Below are positions 36,103-46,697 of a stretch of 64,000 nucleotides of DNA, in pieces (the first letter of the stretch is position 1; each line of letters opens with the position of its first letter). The notes beneath the pieces are model-generated. The model worked only from the letters and a program-made list of their open reading frames with translations, did not search any database and was not told the DNA's origin. Made by a program: the position numbers and the translations under genes. The DNA lies in contig MU394064.1 in NCBI GenBank assembly GCA_022578605.1, positions 310,001 to 374,000 on the forward strand, read 5' to 3'. This DNA is from Camillea tinctor (taxonomy: Eukaryota; Ascomycota; Sordariomycetes; Xylariales; Xylariaceae).

Positions 36103-38056
36103 ATGTCGGTCAGGAAGTACACGACCGCTGTTGCGGCCTGCTTAGCCAATGTGATTGGCGGCGTTCACAGCACAATGCTGGCAGCTCGTATGCCGCAGAA
36201 TACAACTAATGGGTATGTTTTATGATGAATTATCACATTTAACTCTTAGAAACTGAACTAACCTTATAATAGCAATTCAACCTGGGGTACGCTCGGGGCT
36301 TCTACCTTTCCTGACTTCCTCACAGACAATGTAAGACAAGTTAACCAAAGAACTCTTCTAAGTCACAACTAACATCTTAAAGCCATTACCAAGCGGGAAA
36401 CCGTGGGGTTATCGAGACGGTCACGACAATAACCCATACCTCAATGTTCCAGTTACTGGAGTTACCCGCTACTATGACTTCGACGTTCGCCGGGCCATAC
36501 TAGCTCCTGACGGTTTTGAAAAGAGCGGTATCTTTGTCAATGGACAGTTCCCTGGCCCAGCTATTGAGGCCAACTGGGGTGATTGGATTGAAGTTCGCGT
36601 GCACAACAACATTGAGGATGTTTACGGCGAGAAGGCCGAGGGCACTGCGATGCATTTCCATGGTATTACTCAAAAAGGAACGCAATGGTTCGATGGTGTC
36701 CCAGGAGTGACCCAATGTCCCATTGCTCCTGAGTCTTCCTTCACCTATAGATTCCGTGCTGATGTGTATGGCACGTCATGGTGGCACTCGCATTTCTCTG
36801 CCCAGTACACTGCAGGTGTTTGGGGACCGATGATTATCTACGGACCAAAGCACGTTGAATATGACGTCGATCTCGGACCCGTCATGTTGGGTGATTACTA
36901 CCACAGCGAGTATCATGATGTTGTCCAAGCGGCTGCTAGCAACTCGACGGACTTCAATGTCTACGTCCCCTGGTCTGACAACAGTTTGATCAACGGCAAG
37001 AACAACTACAACTGCTCTATGGCTCCAGAAAACTCGACTTGTTTCTCGCAGGCTGGTCTCTCCCAGTTCCGCTTCCAGCCTGGAAAGACCCACCGTCTTC
37101 GTCTTATGAACACTGGTGCTGCTGCTCTTGTTCACTTCAGTATCGATGGACACAAGATGCAAGTCATTACGAACGACTTTGAGCCCATTGTCCCTTACGA
37201 GGCGGATTACATCACTTTGGGCGCTGCTCAGCGAACCGATATCCTGGTCACGGCTGATGCTAATCCCGATGCGACCTACTGGATGCGTTCAACCATATCG
37301 CTTAACTGCTCCGTCAGCCACAACACTGAAGCCAAGGCCATCATCGCCTACGAGGGCAACTCCAACATCCAGCTTCCCAATAGCACCATCAGTGCCGCTG
37401 CCGCTAAAGCAGATGACAAGGCCTTCCTGTGCAAGAACGACGACCTCGAGAAGACGGTCCCGTACTTCCCTCAAGCGGTTGATCCTAACCCAGACACAGT
37501 AGAGACCATTGAAGTTGACCTCTTCACCAACGCGACCGGCCACCACGTCTGGATCATGAACAACGCCACACAGTACACGGACTACAACCACCCGGTGATG
37601 CTCGAGGCGTACAAGGGCAACTTCAGCTTCCCGGACCCGCGGGCCAACGTGTACGACTTCGGCACCAACCGGACGGTGCGCATCGTGCTCAACACCGTCT
37701 ACCAGAGCGCGCACCCGATGCACTTGCACGGCCACAACTTCCAGGTCCTGGCCGAGGGGCCCGGCGCCTGGGACGGCAAGACCATCGTCAACCCCGAGAA
37801 CCCGCTGCGTCGCGACACCCACATGCAGCGCCGCTACGGACACTTGGTCATCCAGTTCACGACCGACAACCCGGGCGTGTGGTCGTACCACTGCCACATC
37901 GCTTGGCACGCATCCATGGGCTACAACATCGTCATCCTTGAGAGGCCGGCCGAGCTGGCTAAGACGCAGATCCCGTTCGTCATGGACCAGACATGCGATG
38001 ACTGGAACAAGTGGACTAGCAATAATATTGTGGACCAGATCGACTCTGGTATATGA
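36103..38056 (+). CDS. Secreted ascomycete laccase (multicopper oxidase), 613 aa
   Basis: Exons 36103-36212, 36273-36330 and 36383-38056; introns of 60 and 52 bp; exactly 614 codons including stop. MSVRKYTTAVAACLANVIGG is a signal peptide. The four copper motifs are all present: HFHG (147-150), WHSHF (190-194), HPMHLHGHNF (500-509) and HCHIAWH (559-565). The protein ends in IDSGI, the DSG-[L/V/I] C-terminal plug of asco-laccases. Laccases oxidise phenols by one electron and reduce O2 to water, acting outside the cell. The residue ten after the T1 Cys (position 570, axial to the T1 copper) is Tyr, where Leu or Phe is usual. Many sequons are present. It follows the isocyanide synthase on the same strand, so it may couple or oxidise a tyrosine-derived product; lignin or melanin roles are alternatives. 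Confidence 0.9.
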
Positions 38057-39846
38057 TCACGTTGTCTAGCACAACTGCCTTGAATAGGGTTTACATTTTG
38101 TATATATAGAGGGTTTTGTTTGTACGGTTATTTTATGTATCTATATGTATTTATTTGTTGTATTGTTAGAGTCTGTATATTAGGAGGGTGGGTTCATTTT
38201 GTTGAAAAGAAAAAGGGGCCTGTATAATTGTATAATCTTATGTATATATATAGGGGCTTCGCCCACTTAATAACCAGATTCATCACTGTTTCATTACACT
38301 CTATCTAAATATCTCTATCTTTCTATCTCGTGCTTTTAACATCTTCAACACAAGTAAATGTAATCAACGATTAAATTTCATCGTTGCGCTTTTGCGATAG
38401 CCCCTTATGCCACTGAATGACATAGGTTATGCGTTTATAGAGCACATTTTTACACCAGTGTAGGTAGAGCGGTATACGCCATATGCAAGGAACTTCAAAT
38501 GGATTCTAGAACGTTGGGGGCCTCTGTACGGCATTACCAACCAACAGGATGCGTTAGCGTCCCACCATCTGAGTTATCACATCAGCCGAAAAGGCGGCCG
38601 TGAGCTTTTGCTGACTAGCAAAGCTAGGCCTATAATGAGGTAACATTCTTGGGGGGCGGTGTGCCCAGGAAAAATTTAACATGCTCTGCATATGGATCTA
38701 CATAAGTTCGGCGGCGATCCCTTGGGAGTGAGGGATGGGGAAAGCTTGGTGTCAATATGTAAGACTCCAACATGCATATGCAGTGCTAGCATCGATATGT
38801 TGACAATCCCATATGGATTGAAATAGGGGAATATTAGAGCTCTAGTCTATGCTTAACAAACCCAGAAGAATACCATATGAGATTCGAAAATCATGACGAA
38901 AGTCACAGTAAGATGTCGTGATTTCAATTGTTAATCTAGAGTTCCTTGTCAGAGTAACAGGTATCTATCACGATGTACGCCTCAGAAAGGGGGAAAACGT
39001 AGTTATTGTTGCGTGAAGAACTAGGGCTAAAGAGACAGTGATCCAAATTCTATTTCTTTGTCTGCCAGGAACCCTTGTGTCCTAGGATCACTAGGCTCAC
39101 TTCCCAGTTCTCAGCTTCCAGCCTCATCACAGTACTGTATTAATCATCCAATATCCCCTACCGAAATACGATACAGAGACACTATGATAATTGAATCCTA
39201 ACTTATTATTAATAAACATGATTAGTTTACCAGATATAGACCAAGATGTCCCTAGTAGTTTAATATGACAGCCTTACAGAAGGATCTCTGGTTACCTGAG
39301 ACAGCGTGGTAGCAGCGTTCCCTGTCAGCTTACTCACTTATGAGGAGAATTTTTGATCCCGCCTAAAGACATCATACCTCCTCCTAATGGCTGGTTTAGA
39401 TCATTCAATTGATTAAGCTATAGAAACTGTCCATCAGGGTTAGATAAAAGGTATGGCGGGCTATTAATCTCCCTGCTGTGTATAGCTGCGTACCACGGCT
39501 CTGCAGTCAGCTTATAAATCTTCAGCCTGTTGGCGGAAGGATGCATGCATGTAAGGGAGATGTACCATATCTTATTGCCCCAGCAATGCAGCAGGGCTGG
39601 TATCACGACGTTGGATGCGGTCTCACCGCGAGTATACTCGATTTAGAACTTGCTATGGTGTTCATACTATCGAGTTCGAGTTCTTATATAATTCTATACT
39701 TCAGCAATTCTCTTGTCAATGCTCGGCAATAACACAGCACAGAAATCCATACCTCCATAACTCATCTCATCTTTTTTGCTTAAAGTTCTACAGGTCTTCT
39801 TTATTTTACAATAAATTATACAAGCCGAATCAACCCTCCAGAATCA
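38057..39846. other. Spacer, nothing coding seen
   Basis: About 1.8 kb between laccase and oxidoreductase. Short open frames on both strands (39418-39606, 39478-39732) mirror each other and carry no motif. The region should hold the oxidoreductase promoter. Confidence 0.6.
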
Positions 39847-41030
39847 TGGCTAAAGTTATGCGAGCTGTATGTCGCTCCCTATTTCGTTAGCCTGCGATCG
39901 AGTCCCCACTAACTTAGAGCCTTCTAGGTTGATGTGAAGAACGGAGCCGGGCCTTCATCTGCTCTGTTCATCAATGAATCCACGCCGATCCCAGAAGTGA
40001 AGGCTGGCGAATGCCTTGTAAAAGTCAAGGCCTTTGGCATCAACCGTGGTGATATCTTGCAGCGTGATGGCAAGTATCCCGGGATCGCCCACTTGACTAA
40101 GACCATGGGCCTAGAGTTCAGCGGTGTCATAGCGCGTCTAGGCGAAGATGACACCGGCGATGAGTGGAAGGTTGGGGACGAGGTGTTTGGGTTGCTCTAC
40201 GGTGGTGGATACGCGGAATACGTCAACGTCAACAAGAGAATGCTCATTAGGAAGCCCAAGGAGCTCTCTTTTGAGCAGACTGGTGGACTCTGCGAGGTAT
40301 GCTCTCTTGACTTACACTTTTATACCTGGAAACTTTACTGATAAACTTTCACTATGTGTAGACATGGTTCACTGCGATGCAAGCACTCCACTTCGTTGGC
40401 CAGTACAGCCCTGAGACCACGCGGTCGATTGTGTGGCATGCAGGTGCATCAGCGGTGTCTGTTGCCGGTATCCAGCTCTCCAAATATGCTCACCTGGTGG
40501 ACTCTCCGAGCTCGCCCGCACCTAAAGTCTTCGCTACGGCTCGCAAGCAGGACAAGTGCGACTTTATCGTGGAGGAGCTGGGCGCCACAGGTGCAGTGAA
40601 CATGTCAGAACACCCTGATAAGAAGAGTTGGACGAGCGAGATCAAGGCCAAGAACGGTGGCCAGGGCGTCGACCTCGTTATTGACTTTTTGGGAGGTCCC
40701 TACCTCGAGTCAAACCTTGATGTGCTAGCTATCGATGGAAGTATCGTGCAGCTGGGTTGGCTGGATGGCCCGAATACTCAGGGCAACGCCAATATCGCAG
40801 GTTTCCTGACCAAGCGTGCCCGTGTCCAGGGGAGTCAGCTCAGGTCTCGAAGCCTAGAGTACCAGATCCGCCTTCGTGACTTTTTCGAGGCGAATGTTCT
40901 GCCTGGGCTGGTTGATGGGCGTTTTAAGCACGTCATTGAGCGTGTTGTACCATGGGAGCGTGTGCACGAGGCGCATGAGCTCCTTGAGAGCAACCAGACC
41001 AAGGGTAAGGTTGTATGTGTCATTAACTAA
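39847..41030 (+). CDS. NAD(P)H quinone oxidoreductase-like MDR enzyme, 352 aa
   Basis: Exons 39847-39867 (seven codons, MAKVMRA), 39928-40296 and 40362-41030; introns of 60 and 65 bp, all phase 0. It is a medium-chain dehydrogenase/reductase of the zeta-crystallin/PIG3 group: GECLVKVKAFGINRGDILQR and GLEFSGVIARLG in the catalytic fold, VGDEVFGLLYGGGYAEYV, then the nucleotide-binding part with GASAVSVAGIQLSK and a final VPWERVHEAHELLESNQTKG. No zinc ligands are present, as expected for this group. Likely reaction: NADPH-dependent reduction of a quinone or enone. The Rossmann Gly-rich turn is altered (HAGASAVS rather than HGASGGVG), within the range seen in PIG3-like members. Position after the laccase suggests a reductive partner for quinoid products, by inference. 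Confidence 0.88.
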
Positions 41031-41928
41031 GAGGCGCATCAGTTGAGGAAAAGTTGATAGTATATATTTATAGCCTTCGTGAGATATAGGGTGATATGAA
41101 CCAAAGTTACCTACCTGAGTAGATGGGTGGTTCGGTACAAGGTATAGGAAAGGCACAATGACTTTGATTAAAGGCGGGCGTTCAACGGATGGTGAATAAA
41201 ATAGTAGTATGAACAATTGACAAAGTTACATACCTAAAAGTACCCCTTTCTATCGAATAGATAGTCTCTGGAAATACTCATCCGGGTTCAGAAGTATGCC
41301 TGAATTTTTATTATTTATTATTATTTTTCAGGTGGATCAGCCCGGCCCGGACCGTATGTGTTAATTCCTTCCGGTTATTACTATTATAATGTTTTCATTA
41401 CCTAAAGTAAAAGGGGAAAAGATGCCATCGTAAGCACTACCAACCTAGTAGCCTATGTAATTATTTCCAATTCGGCAGTCAAGGGGCACAGACCTTTACA
41501 CACGTCATTCTCTATCAATAACCCAAAGTTGAACTGCTCGTAATCAATAGATTCTAGAAACGATGACCCACTTGGTCAGACATGGACGATTTGATCAGCT
41601 ATGGCTTGCAGATAATCTTAACTTCAAGTTGTCTAAGACTCAATATATGCCTATTAATACAGTTGCTCAGATCAAGGTTTTAGAACTAAATGTTAACGGA
41701 CTCCCCGCGTTCATTACAATTATCAATAAACTCGAATCCAGACCCGGAACATCACATATAGTCTTTGGCTATACCTATCAAGTCTAGGTAGTAAATGACC
41801 GAGCTCAGATAGTGACTAAGTCGGACTTGTAACTAGAAATTTAACCCTATCGACTAAAAGGGTGCACTTTATAGTTCTCTTCTGTGTCAATCGAAGATCC
41901 ATTGAGTAGTTCATGTTCAATCAACTAG
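41031..41928. other. Spacer with one weak open frame
   Basis: About 900 bp. A 74-codon frame at 41563-41787 (+) starts MTHLVRHGRFDQLW but has no recognisable domain and no neighbouring exon I can support. Otherwise AT-rich. Confidence 0.55.
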
Positions 41929-42000
41929 TCCCATATAGTGTAACGGCTAACATACCGCGTTTTCACCGCGGAGCTCGGGGTTCGATTCCCCGTATGGGAG
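41929..42000 (+). tRNA. tRNA-Glu (anticodon UUC)
   Basis: 72 nt fold into a complete cloverleaf: acceptor stem TCCCATA pairing with TATGGGA, D arm AGTGTAACGGCTAACA, anticodon stem CCGCG/CGCGG around TTTTCAC (anticodon TTC, glutamate), variable AGCT, T stem CGGGG/CCCCG with TTCGATT, and discriminator G. There is no intron. It reads glutamate GAA codons. A poly-T stretch (TTTTTT) follows at about 42012-42017, as expected for Pol III termination. Confidence 0.96.
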
Positions 42001-43617
42001 ATAGAGATTTCATTTTTTGCCACATGCCGTGGCGGTTAGTGAATAGGCTCGAATTCCAATGATCGCCAACTAGCTGTCATCAACGACTGCCTGCGAACTG
42101 GTAGTGTGGTTAGGTGGTTTAGGTGGCTGGCGGAACCGCAGAGTATTCTGACACCAGTATGCTGGTTTACTTGTGACAAGCCCCAGCGCTGGTGTAGTGG
42201 TCCTTTTGTTGTTCAGCTACCTACCGGCAAGATTCCCGAATCTGACCTATCTAGCTAATCGGACGGTCCGCAGGCAATGGTTGAGGCTCTGTGGGAAGTG
42301 GAATTCTTCTCTGCAATCGCGGTGCATATAATAGCTAATATTCCACTCGCCAATAGGTAAACTATGCGGCGGAAATATCTAACCAGAATAAAAGCAATAT
42401 AACAATTTATGTGCCTTTTCGGAGTGATTTTTATAGATTCAAAGGACAGGAAATGGTACAGATCGCCTGTCACACACTCTCTTTTTCAAACTACTTACTG
42501 GTATATTCATGTCTTAAGACTTAATTACTATTTCAGTATATCATTAACACATACTTTCAAATATTAATCAAGTCTCGATGTCCTGCATGTGCTTCATATA
42601 TCTCCTACATAACTGTCAATCTGATCTCAATTTCTTCGATCACTTCAAGTGCCCGATCCATCATATCCCATTGATCACCTCGTGGTTTTGTGTTATTGGC
42701 TACTTCGCTTAGATAGAGCTACTCAGCTGTTGGTAGGATAGTGGTCGTGGTCCAGTAGCAAACTTATCTAAGGAATATTCATTATTAGGCAGGAGCCAGT
42801 AATCACGATTTTAAAACGCCTTGCATCTACCATGGAAACTTATCTTCATCTTGCAAGTGAAATGCGTGCTGTACGTTGTAATCCCCTTCTACACCAACCC
42901 CATGGTTCCGGGATAATGCAGTCAAGCACTCGCAAAGGCGGCAGACACAGATCACCCAACAAGTCAACTTTGCAGTCTTTTTGTAATTAAAAAAGCAATA
43001 TGATTGAATTGCACGGCCCCGCCTGTTTTCCGAGGGAACATTATTGATTGCAAGTATATAGGAGTTCTGGTGAAATACGTGATAAGGGGTATCTGTCAAG
43101 GTACAAGTACAGGTACAAGTACAAAATGTATCCGCAGCTATATGTATATAAGGGACAGGTCCTCCCGTCGTCCAGAGATAAATATTCACCTAATTAAGCA
43201 ACCTCATAACCTCAATCCAACAGGTTCGATGGTATCATTGTGTTGGCATTGATCTTAAGACCATCTTATTATCGAACAACACACTCATTATCCTGTTGTG
43301 ACAAGGGGTCATAGCTTGGAACAAAGAGTCATATTCAACTAATAATTCTCTTATGGTCTCAAGGAGTCTTAAGGTTCTAAGTTCTCCTGGATCCCATGTC
43401 GAGAATAATGCTCCTATTTATACACATACATTAAGGCCTGAGGTATCCATTCCTTATGCAAGTTGGTTATCTATAAGCATGACCAATACATGTGATCCGA
43501 AACAGGGTATCATATTTACCAACCAGCCTTGGCAGTGTCCACGTATGACACCTGTCCACTTCTTTTCCATTACATTATCACTATTAAACTTCAATCGATT
43601 CCGTGGTCTATAGCACC
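42001..43617. other. Spacer downstream of tRNA, nothing coding seen
   Basis: About 1.6 kb. It includes a short GGTACAAGTACA-type direct repeat near 43100-43125. Open frames at 42827-43252 overlap on both strands and have no motif. The last 200 bp may hold the old promoter of the HET gene. Confidence 0.6.
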
Positions 43618-45677
43618 ATGAGCGGTCAACTCCCAGCACCATTCCAGTTTTCCCGGGTGACCCCGGGTTGCTTTCGACTTGTCACCCTTCTTGCATGCCA
43701 AACCGGCGGACAGATATCATTTAAAACGGTAGATGTCACACTCGAGAAAGCAAAGAAACTCAAATATACGGCGATTTCTCATTCATGGAGCCACTTCAAA
43801 CATGTAAAGCTAAAAAACAAATGCTAATAGCTTTTGGCTATTAGCTCATATATATAGTCCGTGACAAAACACCTACCGAAAGAACAGATCCTTGTGAATG
43901 GTGCTTCGTTCAGAGTGCCTGCGAGCCTATATCGTCTGTTCAGGCAATTATTACAAGAGAATACCCATGATATTAACATGTGGACCGATGCCCTTTGTAT
44001 CGATCCCAACAATATGCAAGAGAAGTCGATACAGGTCGGAATGATGGCTGAAATTTTCAGCCAATCTGAGAGTGGGATTATGTGGCTAGGGATCCAAGAT
44101 GAACGGGATGCAGCAGAGGACCCAAATGGGAGATATCTGAGCAGCGCATTTGCCATGATGACGCTCCAGGGCGAAGAATTTCGGGATTGCTTTGAGATTG
44201 GGCTATATGGTCGACCCCGAATAGGGGGGGAGCATCGAAATCAATACCAAGCCTTTACAAAATTGCTCAGCTTCAGTTGGAGGCAGATTTGGGTGGTACA
44301 GGAAATGGTCCTGCCTCCTAAAATTGAATTTCGTTATGGAGACAATCGATTCCGGTATGAGGACTTGATGGAGGTGAAAAATGGTTTGAGACGTCATGAT
44401 GAAGAAACCAAGAAGTTCACAGATAGTTTCATCGCCGATGAATTCGACCCCCTACTGAACTTTGAACAAATCGTCCCACCGATGATCACTACCCAAGAAG
44501 ATTGGCACGCCCGCCGTGGATTAACATTGCCTGAACTTCGGAGAGATTTGCGACTTCTAAAGCAGGATGGCATTAAGACCTTTTCTATGGTCTTCTGGGC
44601 ATGGTTCGGGATTGGGATCATGCAGGACGACTACAGCCAGACTACACCATTCATGAGACGAAAGCAATAAGACAAGCTATCCATCACTGCTTGATCGTTG
44701 AGGGCGACCTCCAATTTCTTTGAGGTCTGCGCCTCCGCGGGGCCATGAGCCCAGATTCCTCATGGGTTGCTGATTTTCACGCCCAGTCAATGTCCTCCAA
44801 GATTGCCTGGGGGGAGCTGAAGCGCTTTCAAATGACCGCAGTGCCTAGACCAGCCAAAGATGCAGTGCCTAAGCCTCAATTACTAGATCGTGGATCACTT
44901 CTTCTAGAAGCAAGTCAGGTGTCCCCAGTGAGCAAGGTTGGTCTGGCGTGTGATCCTCAAACAGATCTCGTCAATGTCATTTCTGTGCTTGAGAACTGGC
45001 AGAACTTGGTATTCGGAACTTCTGATATGGAATGGCCGAAAGGGATGCCGGCCGAAGGAAGCGATCAGGATCAATTTTGGAGAGCCATCGTCAACAACTG
45101 CGTTCCTGCTTTGGAGTATGGGATATATGACTAGGCCACTGACACTCAATATAATACATTGAGACAGCTATGGGGGCTTTGTACCATGAGATTCTTGGGG
45201 CTCCCTCTTTGGGAGATAGTCCAAAGATTTCTGGAGTTACCACGTCCGTCTCTTGGTCGGGTCCAAAGAATGGCTTTGGCACTTTGGGCACTGGTCACAT
45301 CGCCCTGGGACGGCCTCTCAACTCTTCTGGGTGACAATGCTAACGCCAATATCAAAATCAGCGACCACGAACAGAGGCAAATCGAGAGTATCATTTTTGG
45401 TCATGCACCGGAGTTAGCATATCATCTTCTTGTATGCCTCTAGGGACGAAAGATTATTGTCACAAAGGATGGACATATTGGCTTAGCGCCTGCTGCAGTC
45501 CAAAAAGATGACATTGTCTGCTTGTTCAAAGGGTCTAAAATCCCGTTCATTGTCCGAAGATGTTGTGTCAAGGGCCCGAAAGAGACATACGAGATTATTG
45601 GGGACGCCTATATCTGCGAACTCATGAAGAAGAAAAAAGAATCATCTCGAGAATGGAAAGAAATGGAGATACACTAG
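43618..45677 (+). pseudogene. Broken HET (heterokaryon incompatibility) gene with element-borne intron
   Basis: A HET-domain protein can be followed from MSGQLPAPFQF through YTAISHSWS, ILVNGASFRVPASLYRL, MWTDALCIDPNNMQEKS and GIMWLGIQDE to the usual C-terminal region ending VTKDGHIGLAPAAVQKDDIV and EIIGDAYICELM. Exon 1 is 43618-43803 and exon 2 starts at 43858; the 54-bp intron lies wholly inside copy B of the small element. The frame then breaks: a shift near 44646, followed by in-frame stops TGA 44721, TAG 45132 and TAG 45441, before the natural end at 45675. HET proteins trigger cell death when unlike strains fuse. This copy should make at most a truncated 269-residue-plus N-terminal product (stop 44668), so it is either dead or a short HET-only form. 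Confidence 0.85.
43803..43866 (+). repeat. Small dispersed element, copy B (64 bp) containing a whole intron
   Basis: Starts TGTAAAGC and ends CCGTGACA. It is flanked by AAACA on both sides (43798-43802 and 43867-43871), a clean 5-bp target duplication. The hairpin arms GCTAATAGC and GCTATTAGC match copy A. The element plus one duplication is 69 bp, exactly 23 codons; removing them rejoins the HET frame as HFKHLPKEQ. Inside it, GTAAAG at 43804 is a donor, GCTAAT a branch site and TATATAG ending at 43857 an acceptor. Splicing removes 54 bp and leaves five extra codons in frame; without splicing the frame stops at a TAA within the element. Confidence 0.85.
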
Positions 45678-46697
45678 ACTCTGATGTTCCCAAGTCACGG
45701 TGTTAGAATCAGGTGGCTGGGGTACATACGCTTCACAAACAATGTGAGGAGCTGAACTTCTGAAGAGATGAACACTAGCTTGGGATCAGAACCACGAAGC
45801 TATTCGTATGTAAACAACCACGCTACTCTACGTCGTCACCTAGGTAGATTGATTCATCGCACAACAAGAATAACATTTTCTTGTATCTTGGGGTTCGCAT
45901 TGCGATAGAAGAGCTAGAGCACATATATAAAGTGATGAATTTCAAGAGAGTTCTTTTCTTAAGGAGTTATTTACATTCCACAAGATATATATATCCCCAT
46001 AATTTTGCTATTCATTCTCCCTTTAACTCAAATTGTATGATAACAAGATGTTGTAGATTGGTGATATACATTAGTCACCCTCATCGCCTCATATAACCAA
46101 GGGTAATTGGTCTCCTTATACCAAGTTCGTTAGGTATCGTGGTGAAATACTCTTATTTGATAACGGGTTGAATCCCTATTCGCCAAAATGATGCTGAAGT
46201 GTTTTCATTCTATATCTGGGTTACAGGGGATATATCGTGTCATCATCAACGTAGTAGTCCGGTGGGGGCCAAACCACAACAGCTCTTCATGCCAGCCAGT
46301 AGCTAATATTATATGTAGGTAGGTACCTAGGTAATCAATGAACCCGGGTGGATACATGACAGATAGATTTGACGAAGTTATGAAGGGGCCATCTAACACA
46401 ATCTTATCATATAAATCTTCCGCGGTATATGTACTGTTTAATAGTAGTCTCGAATATAATAGCCATTAGGTTGTCACGATATAGTGTTGCATCCATTCTC
46501 AGGCTTTTGCAGGAGGATTAGTTACTAAATATAGAGTGGGGGGGAGCGCGAAAATATTACTTCAGCTTTGACTGACATGATATATATCTATACTCGCCTC
46601 TCCATGAGCAATCCTTTTTAAAACCACTTTTCACATTCAATCATAGACTAGAAGAAGCCTGTACAGTGCTTTAGAGATATGTCAAGTCCTTCACACA
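45678..46697. other. Spacer, nothing coding seen
   Basis: About 1 kb of AT-rich DNA between the HET pseudogene and the ankyrin-type gene, with a GTAGGTAGGTACCTAGGTA cluster near 46315-46333. Short frames have no motifs. Confidence 0.6.

Noticed and set aside
38385..38405. Partial match to the small element (reverse of GCAAAAGCGCAACG)
   Set aside because: Match stops after about 14 bases; no hairpin arms and no terminal motif follow.
41563..41787. 74-codon frame before the tRNA
   Set aside because: No family recognised and no support beyond being open.
43004..43252. 82-codon frame upstream of the HET gene
   Set aside because: Spans a short tandem repeat and overlaps an antisense frame; no motif.
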